A DNA stretch of 16,354 nucleotides from the NCBI GenBank assembly GCA_947625985.1, contig CANQQF010000028.1, positions 1-16,354 of the forward strand. Reading direction: 5' to 3'. The notes under the pieces were generated by a model. The model ran no database searches, was not told where the DNA came from, and saw only the letters and a program-made list of their open reading frames with translations. The DNA is from an uncultured Clostridia bacterium (GTDB lineage: Bacteria; Bacillota_A; Clostridia; TANB77; CAG-508). The position numbers were made by a program, and so were the translations under genes. Below are positions 7,493-14,611 of this stretch, one piece after another. The stretch's first letter is position 1. Each line of letters begins with the position of its first letter.

Positions 7493-7954
7493 CTATGCTA
7501 AACATTTTTTAAAATATGCTTCTTCTTCATATTGTGATTCCACATCATCTGGTTTGAAAGAATTCTTTGTATAAAATCCTATAGCTCTTTCCATTCTTTT
7601 ATAAGTTCCAAGAATAATATATTTATAACCATTATCTACAGCAAATTTTTCTAGAATGTTTAAAAGTTCTTGTGCAATTCCAAAGCTTCTATATTCTTTT
7701 TTTACATACATTCTTTTTAATTCTAATGTTTCATCATCTACTATTTTTCCAGCAATTGTACCAATTACATTATTATTTTCATCTAGTGCAATCCAGAAAT
7801 TGCCTCCATTTTTTAGATATTCTAAATAAACATCTTCATTTCTTATTTTTTCAATTCCATAATCTAGGTTAAATTCGCCTGCATAAATATATTCAATAAA
7901 TTTTTTTACATCTACATCAAATTCTTCATTGTATTCAATTATTCTTCTTTCCAT
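7493..7954 (-). CDS. GNAT-family N-acetyltransferase
   Basis: A 153-residue GNAT protein, which would transfer an acetyl group from acetyl-CoA to an amine. Motif A, the acetyl-CoA pyrophosphate loop, is LKRMYVKKEYRSFGIAQELL (79-98), with R/G/A at the usual loop positions; FWIALDENNNVIGTIAG (53-69) forms the preceding strands, and IGFYTKNSFK (125-134) is the C-terminal motif B. The family covers N-terminal, small-molecule and antibiotic acetylation; the substrate cannot be told. The RBS AAAGGGG is six bases before the ATG. That RBS/start region is complementary to a repeat just upstream (7985-7997). No separate promoter is obvious between the upstream structured RNA and this gene, so it may be expressed by readthrough from the promoter at 8377-8405. 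Confidence 0.85.
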   Translation of the reverse strand: MERRIIEYNEEFDVDVKKFIEYIYAGEFNLDYGIEKIRNEDVYLEYLKNGGNFWIALDENNNVIGTIAGKIVDDETLELKRMYVKKEYRSFGIAQELLNILEKFAVDNGYKYIILGTYKRMERAIGFYTKNSFKPDDVESQYEEEAYFKKCLA

Positions 7955-8076
7955 TGTTTTCCCCTTTCTAATTTTTTATTTTCAGGCAAAACAATGGAAT
8001 ATATGTCTTAAATTTAATAACGGATAGCATGGCTATCATTATTTAAGATAAAAAACATATATTTTATTGTTTTGCC
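7951..8076 (-). promoter_or_regulatory. Candidate attenuator: two mutually exclusive hairpins before the GNAT start
   Basis: Three related 13-nt segments occur. Segment A (8064-8076) and B (7985-7997) pair over 11 bp, and the helix continues for 9 more bp after two mismatches and then in two further helices, making a 92-nt hairpin (7985-8076). Segment B also pairs with C (7951-7963): ten perfect bp (CCATTGTTTT with AAAACAATGG), one mismatch, two more. C contains the end of the GNAT ribosome binding site and its ATG. A-B leaves the start open; B-C closes it. Neither hairpin has a U-tract, so neither is a terminator. Segment A lies inside the small ORF upstream. The pairings are seen; the regulatory role is inferred. 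Confidence 0.5.
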
Positions 8077-8130
8077 AAAGTTGATCGAGTTTGAATCAAT
8101 ATTTTTCGTACTCGCTCCTGCGCCATCCAT
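8014..8130 (-). CDS. Small ORF, 38 codons, possible leader peptide
   Basis: An ATG at 8130 preceded by AGAGGTGA (close to the full anti-Shine-Dalgarno complement) nine bases upstream opens a 38-codon frame ending in TAA at 8014. The product begins MDGAGASTKNIDSNSINF and has a hydrophobic patch YMFFIL near residues 24-29; I do not recognise it. The first codons (GGC, GCA, GGA, GCG, AGT, ACG) are GC-rich and unlike codon use in neighbouring genes, so selection may act on RNA rather than peptide. The second half is encoded by one arm and the loop of the 92-nt hairpin. It sits 25 nt after an intrinsic terminator and 59 nt before the GNAT gene. It could be a leader peptide, a real small protein, or a chance frame. 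Confidence 0.4.
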   Translation of the reverse strand: MDGAGASTKNIDSNSINFGKTIKYMFFILNNDSHAIRY

Positions 8131-8155
8131 TATAAATTTCACCTCTTTCTTTATC

Positions 8156-8183
8156 AAAAAAAAATCGCGGCTAAACGCCGTGA
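8156..8183 (-). terminator. Intrinsic terminator of the structured RNA
   Basis: On the minus strand a short GC-rich stem (CGGC-GTTTA-GCCG at 8168-8180, with an extra C-G and T-A pair past one mismatch) is followed by nine T (8156-8164). Stem is short, so readthrough into the small ORF is plausible. Confidence 0.7.
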
Positions 8184-8370
8184 AATTACAAATTTAAAAA
8201 TCAACCAACGTTTGAGCTTTAGCATTATAGGGCTTGTTTCATTGTATTAATCAATACCTTGCTTTCGATATTGACTGCTATCCTGCTGGTGATGTCTCCA
8301 TCACTTCGCGGCAACAACCCGGATCCCTATAGTAGCCTTACCTACCAATTAAATTATTTTTAAACACATT
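8156..8370 (-). ncRNA. Unidentified structured RNA, about 215 nt
   Basis: Defined by a near-consensus promoter and a terminator, with no ORF. The core (8221-8345) is visibly GC-richer than its surroundings. Stems seen on the minus strand: GGCTACTAT (8337-8329) with ATAGCAGTC (8281-8273), 8 of 9; TTGTTG (8317-8312) with CAGCAG (8288-8283); a perfect GTGATG-GAGA-CATCAC hairpin (8304-8289) with a GNRA-type loop; TCAATA (8274-8269) with TATTGA (8256-8251); and TATAGGG (8331-8325) with CCCTATA (8232-8226), which competes with the first. It is not tmRNA, SRP RNA, RNase P, T-box or any riboswitch class whose core I can recall. Length, fold complexity and host fit the raiA-motif RNA class of Firmicutes, but I cannot confirm that from sequence alone. 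Confidence 0.65.
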
Positions 8371-8376
8371 TTAATT

Positions 8377-8405
8377 ATATTAACAGAATTTCTTGCATAT
8401 GTCAA
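8377..8405 (-). promoter_or_regulatory. Strong sigma-A promoter of the structured RNA
   Basis: Perfect TTGACA (8400-8405), 17-nt spacer, TAATAT (8377-8382) with a TGT extended -10 on the minus strand. This is the best promoter in the window and faces a region with no long ORF. Transcription would begin near 8370. Confidence 0.87.
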
Positions 8406-8443
8406 TAAATTTTGCTAAATATTATGATATTTTAGTAATTTTT

Positions 8444-9094
8444 TTATTTATTCTCATTAATAATGCCTTCTCCTATTATTTCCTCATTATTCTTCAATAA
8501 TACTTCCACATCGTTTTCAATAACAATTGGAACTTCAAGAGACACACGAATTTTCTGTTCTTCTTCTGAAACTATAGTTGCAGAACAATTTATATCACTT
8601 TTTATATATATTTTATTAATTTCTTTAACTAATTCAGATAAAGATATATCAGTAGATGTTATTTGTATATTAAAATTATATATTGGTTTTGTTGTTCCAA
8701 GCAATGTAACTGATTGACCTACCTGTATCATTTCAGTTGAAATATCTGTATCCAATACTATACATATATACTCGCCTTCTTTGGCAGATGTAACTTCTTC
8801 ATCATCCTTTTGCAATTTTTCCACCTTACAATCGACGCCTTTTCCTCCTAGTCCTTCAATTGAAATTTCATCATCTAAATTTATTTTTCCTTTTTCAACA
8901 TCTCCAAAAATTTTTATCTGATTTTCATCTTCTTCTATATTATCAATATATAATAAGAAAAAATTTTCCTCTGCAACCTCTGTGATGTTTTGAGCAATAC
9001 TCTGATTATACTTCTTCGTAAAATTTTTAGATACAATTACTAAAATTATTATTACTAATATTAATACTATTAAATAAAAAAACTTATTTTTCAT
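8444..9094 (-). CDS. Membrane-anchored protein with EF-Tu domain-2-like barrel
   Basis: A 216-residue protein with one N-terminal membrane helix (about 5-22) preceded by lysines, so the rest should face outward. Residues about 58-134 match the layout of domain 2 of translation GTPases: a GDVEKGKINLDDEISIEG strand-turn-strand, a central strand CKVEKLQK, then AKEGEYICIVLDTDISTEMIQVGQSVTLLGT, which parallels the AxxGDNxGxxLRGI...RGxVL pattern of EF-Tu. No GTPase (G) domain is present. The C-terminal part (140-216) is a separate alpha/beta or beta-rich segment I do not recognise. RBS is AGGGGT. It lies 45 nt downstream of the large LPXTG protein gene, likely co-transcribed by partial readthrough. 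Function is unknown; the barrel may bind ligand or protein. Confidence 0.65.
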   Translation of the reverse strand: MKNKFFYLIVLILVIIILVIVSKNFTKKYNQSIAQNITEVAEENFFLLYIDNIEEDENQIKIFGDVEKGKINLDDEISIEGLGGKGVDCKVEKLQKDDEEVTSAKEGEYICIVLDTDISTEMIQVGQSVTLLGTTKPIYNFNIQITSTDISLSELVKEINKIYIKSDINCSATIVSEEEQKIRVSLEVPIVIENDVEVLLKNNEEIIGEGIINENK

Positions 9095-9113
9095 GTTTTA
9101 CCCCTATTATATA

Positions 9114-9141
9114 AAAGAGATGCAATGATCTGCATCTCTTT
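9114..9141 (-). terminator. Hairpin overlapping the stop of the LPXTG gene
   Basis: An 11-bp stem (9114-9124 with 9131-9141), 6-nt loop. The stop codon itself is in the stem. The T-tract is short (TTTTATATAA), so termination may be partial, letting some transcripts continue into the next gene 20 nt on. Confidence 0.6.
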
Positions 9142-12112
9142 ATTTTACATCTCTATATGAAACAAATTTTATAAGTGCAAATACTGATACTGGCATTATT
9201 ATAACAAGAATTATAATAACTGCTTTATTTATACCAGTCTTAGGTAATTTTTGTTTTGAGACACTTTTATCTTGATTTTTTATTTTAGTTAAACTTCCGT
9301 TAGAAGAACCACTTCCGCTTCCACTTCCATTACCGCTACCATTGCCACCTTGTCCATTTCCATCGCCTTGAGGAAGATTTCCAGTTCCAGGATTTACAGG
9401 TTCTTTAGTAATTGTAGCTTTTACTGTTTTAGTTACTTCTTCACTATATCTTCCAGCATTATCTAGTACTCTAGCCGTTATTTTAAGTTCTCCTTGGAAA
9501 ATTTTTATTACTGTGTATAAATTATCCTCTGCAACTGTCTGCCATTGACCATCATCAATTTTAAACTGATAAATAACATCATCATCTTCATTATCACTAT
9601 TTAGTTTAAAGCATACGTATCTTTCAATAAATTCATCATCTGAAATAATTGTTGGTTCTTTTATTGGACTAAATACTGTACATTCTACTGTTTCATTATC
9701 TACATTATCAGTAGCTCTTGCCCACAAATATATTGTATCTTTACTTTCTCCATCGTAAGTAACAGCTGATGAATATGTTTTCCATTCATCTTCTGATGGT
9801 TGTTCATCTTCCGTTGTCCATGCATATTGCTTAGTATTTATTCCAGATCCCATGTCAGTATAATTAATTACTGTTTTTCCATTTGCTCTATCAAAAGTTA
9901 TAACAGGACCAGAAACGTCTATTTTTGCGTCAATACTTATAGATGCAATATTTTCAGCCTCATCCTTAAAGTAGAAATAATATGTTCCGGTTTCTTCTAC
10001 GGAAACATTTTCAGTAACTTCTTCATTAGTTGTTGGTACAGGTATCCATCCAGGAGAAGAAGCAGTTATATCATTCTGATTACTAACTTGATATGCAGAT
10101 ACACCACTTAAATTGTCCTTTGCTTTTCCTATAATATTTTTTCCAAATTTACTCCATTCAGCATTATCTAATGAAACAGAAGTAATATTTGGTTTTACTT
10201 TATCAATATTTATTGGATGCTCAACCTCGCTCGTTACAACATTAAATCCATCTGTTGCAGAAAGCAATAATGTTGTAGTTCCCTCTTCAGTTAATGTTGA
10301 AGGTTGACTAGTAGATTCAATTTTTTCAGCAGAGTTTTCCTTTGAATAATAAGAAGTGGTTACACCTTCAGTTTTTTCTTCTATAGTCGCATAAATATCT
10401 TGGTTAGACCATGAATTTTCTGTATAATTTTCACCTTCATCATTATTAAATTTTAGAATAAGATCTCCTATTAGTAGCTCTTCTGTTTTTACTTTAAGTT
10501 CTTCAGATTCTGATGTGTTACCTACCATATCTGTTGCTTGAGTTTTTATTACATATTCAGTGTTAGGTGTAAGTCCATCGAAAACATTACCCTCTTGCCA
10601 ATCGCTCCATTGATCACCTTTTTTTATTTGATATCTAGTTTTTGTACTATCTATACCACTATGTTCATCTATTTGACCTAAAGTTACAGTAATACTATGA
10701 GTTGTTGTTTTCACAGTAGGTTGGGTATCAGTCGGAGGTATTCTATCAATTTTTGTATTTTTAGTAACTATGTCAGAGTAATCTTCTGGCTTTGTACCAA
10801 CGATTCTCGCATCAACTTGAATTAATCCATTTTCTTCTATAGGAATATCTTTGTCCTTCTCACAATCTTTCCAATCTCCATTATTGATTCGATATTGATA
10901 TTTTTCCACATATTCTTGAACATTTACATCATCTGTTATTTTAAAAGTTACATCATTTTTTGTCCATCCTTCTTCAGAAACAGAAAGCTCGGGATTTTTT
11001 AAATATGTAACTGTAAACTTTCTTTCTACTGTATTACTCTCACAACCCGTAGCATCTGTTGCCCATACTTTTAATGTATGAACCTTATCCGTTGATAAAT
11101 TTAGGTTTGTTAAATCTAATGTAAAGGTCTCTGTTCCACCAGTTGTATTCATTGGTTCTAAAGTATAGTCCTCGTCATCAACAATATAATGTATTGTAAT
11201 TTTATCTCTTAGATCTTTATCTGTAACTGTTCCATCAAATTTAACATCTGTATAATAAAACTTTTTGTTATCTTCCAAAGTTAAACCAGTATTTGGAACA
11301 TTAATTTCTCCTACTTCCATTAAAACAGAATATTTTTTAGTTTCTCCTGCTTTTATTTCTTTATTTGTCCAAGAATAACAAAATGAACTATCCTGATTTT
11401 CAATTTTCTTTTTATCTGAATTATCAGTAAACATATTCTTTAAATAATCTCTTGACCAACCTCCAATCCATAAAGTATCAATATTTGTAGTGTTGTCTAC
11501 ATTTCTTCCATAAAATACAAATTGAACTGGTTTATCTGTATGTCCATCCTTTGTCCAAAGCCTTACACCAGAGCCATCATCTAATCTTTCTATTGTTGCT
11601 TTATCATCACCATCAATTTGAACATCTGCACAAGTAGCAAGTGAAATAGTAGCATCATCATGTGTTGTATTTTTTAAAGTATATGTTATTTGTAATTGCT
11701 CTCCATCATTAATAAAATCGGTATCAACATGTAATTGTATTCCGTTTATATCTTGTATACCATCACCAGTTACTTGCTTATATTCCATAGCAATCGCATT
11801 GTTTTCCCAAGTAGTACCATCTTCACTATTTTTTAATATTTCATTCATATTTCCATTTTTTCCATTGACATTTAAAAATGTATGATATCCATAATTGCTA
11901 TAGGTACTACTAATTAGTTGTTTTCGCCCAGTACTTTCATCAGTAACTATATATCCTTTTATGTCAAAACCCTTTAAATCACCACTAAGTTCCAATCCTC
12001 CACTAGTGCTAGTTACATTCATATTTCCATTATCTCTAGGTGTTATAGCAAATAAACATATAGGTACAGTTATTATTAATAAAAATACAAGAAAAACAAT
12101 TATCTTTTTCAT
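9140..12112 (-). CDS. LPXTG-anchored multi-domain surface protein
   Basis: A 990-residue secreted protein. Residues 1-22 form a signal peptide (KK, then a hydrophobic run). Residues about 35-270 form an N-terminal beta-rich domain I do not recognise. A series of Ig-like/FN3-like modules follows at about 283-370, 375-457, 460-545 (a clear FN3 with LTPNTEYVIKTQATD), 550-636, 640-733, 734-818 and 820-903, several with the recurring WxxWxxx and ATDxxGN pattern. A Gly/Ser-rich spacer (908-940) spans the wall. The C-terminus has the sortase signal LPKTG (956-960), a membrane helix and a basic tail, so a class-A/B-like sortase should link it to peptidoglycan; no sortase gene is in the window. RBS AGAGGG precedes the ATG. 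Likely an adhesin or glycan-binding protein (inference). Confidence 0.88.
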   Translation of the reverse strand: MKKIIVFLVFLLIITVPICLFAITPRDNGNMNVTSTSGGLELSGDLKGFDIKGYIVTDESTGRKQLISSTYSNYGYHTFLNVNGKNGNMNEILKNSEDGTTWENNAIAMEYKQVTGDGIQDINGIQLHVDTDFINDGEQLQITYTLKNTTHDDATISLATCADVQIDGDDKATIERLDDGSGVRLWTKDGHTDKPVQFVFYGRNVDNTTNIDTLWIGGWSRDYLKNMFTDNSDKKKIENQDSSFCYSWTNKEIKAGETKKYSVLMEVGEINVPNTGLTLEDNKKFYYTDVKFDGTVTDKDLRDKITIHYIVDDEDYTLEPMNTTGGTETFTLDLTNLNLSTDKVHTLKVWATDATGCESNTVERKFTVTYLKNPELSVSEEGWTKNDVTFKITDDVNVQEYVEKYQYRINNGDWKDCEKDKDIPIEENGLIQVDARIVGTKPEDYSDIVTKNTKIDRIPPTDTQPTVKTTTHSITVTLGQIDEHSGIDSTKTRYQIKKGDQWSDWQEGNVFDGLTPNTEYVIKTQATDMVGNTSESEELKVKTEELLIGDLILKFNNDEGENYTENSWSNQDIYATIEEKTEGVTTSYYSKENSAEKIESTSQPSTLTEEGTTTLLLSATDGFNVVTSEVEHPINIDKVKPNITSVSLDNAEWSKFGKNIIGKAKDNLSGVSAYQVSNQNDITASSPGWIPVPTTNEEVTENVSVEETGTYYFYFKDEAENIASISIDAKIDVSGPVITFDRANGKTVINYTDMGSGINTKQYAWTTEDEQPSEDEWKTYSSAVTYDGESKDTIYLWARATDNVDNETVECTVFSPIKEPTIISDDEFIERYVCFKLNSDNEDDDVIYQFKIDDGQWQTVAEDNLYTVIKIFQGELKITARVLDNAGRYSEEVTKTVKATITKEPVNPGTGNLPQGDGNGQGGNGSGNGSGSGSGSSNGSLTKIKNQDKSVSKQKLPKTGINKAVIIILVIIMPVSVFALIKFVSYRDVK

Positions 12113-12222
12113 TATTTTTTACCCTCTACATATACAAAAATATTACTTTATTTTTTTATATCACTACTAATGAACAATTTAAACGAATTTCACTGAATTG
12201 TAATATTTGTAACCAAAATTTA

Positions 12223-12256
12223 AAAGAGATACCGTATTTAACTAAGGTATCTCTTT
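12223..12256 (-). terminator. Intrinsic terminator of the prephenate-dehydratase-like gene
   Basis: 11-bp stem (12223-12233 with 12246-12256), 12-nt loop, then TTTT-AAA-TTTT on the minus strand. It begins 6 nt after the stop at 12263. Confidence 0.75.
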
Positions 12257-12262
12257 CAAATT

Positions 12263-12829
12263 TTATAAACTATAAATTTTAAATTCTGTTAAGTTATCTT
12301 TTAAATCTTCTATATTTTCATACATCAATTCCAGATTATACATTTCTCCAGCATTCTTTCTACATATAATAGCAGTTGTTTTTGGTAACGTTCCCTCTGC
12401 TAAGTACTTTGCAGCTAACGCAGTATCTTCAACTTCTACTTCTTTTAGATTTTGCAGATTTTTTCTTCTAAATTCTTTTGTTTGTAGTAAAGCCTGAATA
12501 TGTGAAGCAATTTCAGTTAATTCCTCATTTCTTACTTCTTTATTCTTTTTAAAAATTGAATGATGAATTGGTAAGTCTAATTCATCTAAACAATTTAATT
12601 CTATTTTTAATTCTTGTATTGCTTTTTTAGTTTCTTCAACTTCTCCAGCATAATAATTATTTGTGGCAAAAACGCCATATTTAATCTGCCCTTTTTCAAG
12701 GCTTTCTGCAACATTTTTTGAATTAATTAATGGTATAAATTCTACATCTTTTAAGTTTAATCTTTCTGCAAATATATATGCAGCTTCCTCACTATTGGAA
12801 CCTATAATTCCTTGATATCCTATTTTCAT
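12263..12829 (-). CDS. Prephenate-dehydratase-like protein, stand-alone and probably non-canonical
   Basis: A 188-residue protein with the prephenate dehydratase (PheA/PDT) fold signature: IGYQGIIGSNSEEAA at 3-17, HIQALLQTKEF (110-120) in place of the usual H-x-QAL-x-QC block, and ENIEDLKDNLTEF (171-183) at the end. True PDTs form phenylpyruvate from prephenate and have about 280 residues with a C-terminal ACT domain that senses phenylalanine; here the protein ends right after the catalytic lobe. The central P-I-E-N-S motif reads ATNNY (55-59), and the catalytic TRF motif reads TEF (181-183), swapping arginine for glutamate. It may have lost dehydratase activity or act on another acid. RBS is AAAGGATG. 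Monocistronic, own promoter and terminator. No aromatic-pathway gene is nearby. Confidence 0.7.
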   Translation of the reverse strand: MKIGYQGIIGSNSEEAAYIFAERLNLKDVEFIPLINSKNVAESLEKGQIKYGVFATNNYYAGEVEETKKAIQELKIELNCLDELDLPIHHSIFKKNKEVRNEELTEIASHIQALLQTKEFRRKNLQNLKEVEVEDTALAAKYLAEGTLPKTTAIICRKNAGEMYNLELMYENIEDLKDNLTEFKIYSL

Positions 12830-12864
12830 TTTTAATCATCCTTTTGCAATATATTTTTAGATAT

Positions 12865-12892
12865 ATATTAGTTTTCCACAATTTATCATCAA
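12865..12892 (-). promoter_or_regulatory. Candidate promoter of the prephenate-dehydratase-like gene
   Basis: TTGATG (12887-12892) and TAATAT (12865-12870) on the minus strand, spacer 16 nt. It lies in the 94-nt gap after the DUF4153 gene and gives a leader of about 30 nt. Confidence 0.5.
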
Positions 12893-12923
12893 TAAGTGTT
12901 TAAATTTTTAATTTACTTATATA

Positions 12924-14561
12924 TTATTTTTCTAATAAGAATCCATCAATACTAAAGTAAGTAATTGTTTCTACTGTTGTTTCTGTATATTCAATATTTA
13001 AGTTTGTTATTATTATTTTTATATTGTCCTGTACAATTTCATTTTCGTTATCAAAATATTCATATATATTATTTTTATGTTCTAAATATTCATACATTTT
13101 ACTTGTTATATCTATTTGTAATCCAGCTACTTCTAATATGACTTTATTATCTTCCGGATCTACATATTGATTTTTGTTTATCTCATATAATTTTGTATAC
13201 CCCTCAATATTTAGTGCATTATTTAACATATAAGAACTTACATTTAAATTATTATTTGATATTTCATTACTTGATGAACCTATAGATGCTCTTTGTTCCT
13301 CTCTTATCTTTTCGATATAATCTCTATCTTCTTGAGTAATGTATTTGGGTCCTAAAACAGAATTATTTAAATAATTATATCCACTAACTATTGTCATTTT
13401 TTCTTTATGTGATAAATCATCTTTTCTAGTATACAATCTCATGTTATTGCATTGACTCACAGCTGATACTGTAAACATATTTATATATGGCACAATAGTT
13501 GCAACTATCACAAGTATTGGAAGTACTATAAAAATCTTTCCAACATTTTCTTTATTTTTCAAATATATTATTGTGTATATTATTTCAAAAACAACTATCA
13601 TTACACACAAATATCTTGGTATTGTAAAACCATTAGCTATAATTCTTACACCTATTGCATATATTTGTAAAAAGATAAATGGTATAAATAATAATGGTAA
13701 TTTATTATTTATCTTGTCAAAAATTTTTCCATCATCGAAAGCTTCACACATTGTCCAGATAGGAAGTCCCATTATAAATAGTGCTGTTAAAATTCTAAAT
13801 ATTTGGTTTGATGGCATACTGCGTAATACTAATATTTTAATTATATACATATATATAATTGCAAATGATGCCATAATTAAACTTCCAAGTACATATTTTA
13901 TTACAACTTTTGAAAATTTTCCCATTCCGGCATCTGGTTCAGATACATTATAAATTAATCTTGGAACTAAATATATACCCAAAAGCAATAATTCAACTTT
14001 TAAGACTAAAGTATATCCTTTGCCTCCTAATATTAAGAGAACAAAGATTGATGTAACTATTAAAAGTCCAATAGCAAAAATCGCATATATCAAATTTGTC
14101 TTAAATATACTTATATATGTTTTTGTAATATATTCCTTGAATGGTTTATCTGATTTCTTATAATTAAAGTATATACCTAAATTAATAAGAACAATTCTTA
14201 AAGATATTATAAACTTCTTTAACCAAAATAAAGATACTTCCTTTTGCGTTCCACCAGAGTTTTCTATTATTGTTCCTGCAGCTGTAAGTACACCACTAAC
14301 TATTGCAGCAACAATATAGAACCAAATTTTAAATTTAGACTTTTCTCTTAATATAGTTTCAATTAAAAAAGTTTCAAATACAAATGTAAATAAAAATGCA
14401 CTTATATTTGGAAGTAAATCTTTGTTTTCTAAATTCAAATCAATACTTATAATGTATATTAGAGTTAGAATAAATATAATTCCTATTGTTAGTGGAAATC
14501 TTCCAATTACTTTTTTAACTTTACTAAAAAAGTTATTACTCTTTTCTTTTACTTTTTCCAT
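12924..14561 (-). CDS. DUF4153 multi-pass membrane protein
   Basis: A 545-residue protein with a short basic cytoplasmic start and about ten to twelve membrane helices in residues 20-375. Recognisable DUF4153 features are the RFPLTIGIIFILTLIY opening, LPLLFIPFIFLQIYAIGVRI and GFTIPRYLCVMIVVFEIIY. The last 170 residues form a soluble, extracytoplasmic-looking domain (YTRKDDLSHKEKMTIVSGYNYL...). The start has GAGAGG six bases upstream. DUF4153 proteins are common in clostridia; their function is not established, though some sit beside regulators of cell-surface or stress genes. Here the neighbours give no clue. No clear terminator follows; weak A/T-rich repeats near 12890-12920 are not convincing. 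Confidence 0.8.
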   Translation of the reverse strand: MEKVKEKSNNFFSKVKKVIGRFPLTIGIIFILTLIYIISIDLNLENKDLLPNISAFLFTFVFETFLIETILREKSKFKIWFYIVAAIVSGVLTAAGTIIENSGGTQKEVSLFWLKKFIISLRIVLINLGIYFNYKKSDKPFKEYITKTYISIFKTNLIYAIFAIGLLIVTSIFVLLILGGKGYTLVLKVELLLLGIYLVPRLIYNVSEPDAGMGKFSKVVIKYVLGSLIMASFAIIYMYIIKILVLRSMPSNQIFRILTALFIMGLPIWTMCEAFDDGKIFDKINNKLPLLFIPFIFLQIYAIGVRIIANGFTIPRYLCVMIVVFEIIYTIIYLKNKENVGKIFIVLPILVIVATIVPYINMFTVSAVSQCNNMRLYTRKDDLSHKEKMTIVSGYNYLNNSVLGPKYITQEDRDYIEKIREEQRASIGSSSNEISNNNLNVSSYMLNNALNIEGYTKLYEINKNQYVDPEDNKVILEVAGLQIDITSKMYEYLEHKNNIYEYFDNENEIVQDNIKIIITNLNIEYTETTVETITYFSIDGFLLEK

Positions 14562-14611
14562 ATGTACCTCTCTACTTCATATTACTACATATTTATAATT
14601 ACATTTTTTTA

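Noticed and set aside
7985..8076. Long imperfect palindrome considered as a MITE or insertion-sequence remnant
   Set aside because: No target-site duplication flanks it, no second copy is seen in the window, and its arm also pairs with the GNAT start region, which a chance insertion would not explain.
7985..8076. Same palindrome considered as an intrinsic terminator
   Set aside because: No U-tract follows on either strand.
8305..8325. GGGTTGTTGCCGCG resembles the T-box GGGTGGNACCGCG element
   Set aside because: It pairs internally with CAGCAG at 8288-8283, the terminator is about 120 nt further on rather than adjacent, no stem I specifier loop is visible, and no amino-acid or tRNA-synthetase gene follows.
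9800..10307. Plus-strand open frames inside the LPXTG gene and similar ones inside other genes (e.g. 1419-1712, 13573-13953)
   Set aside because: They are antisense to well-supported genes, have low-complexity composition (F/I/S-rich), no RBS and no family features.
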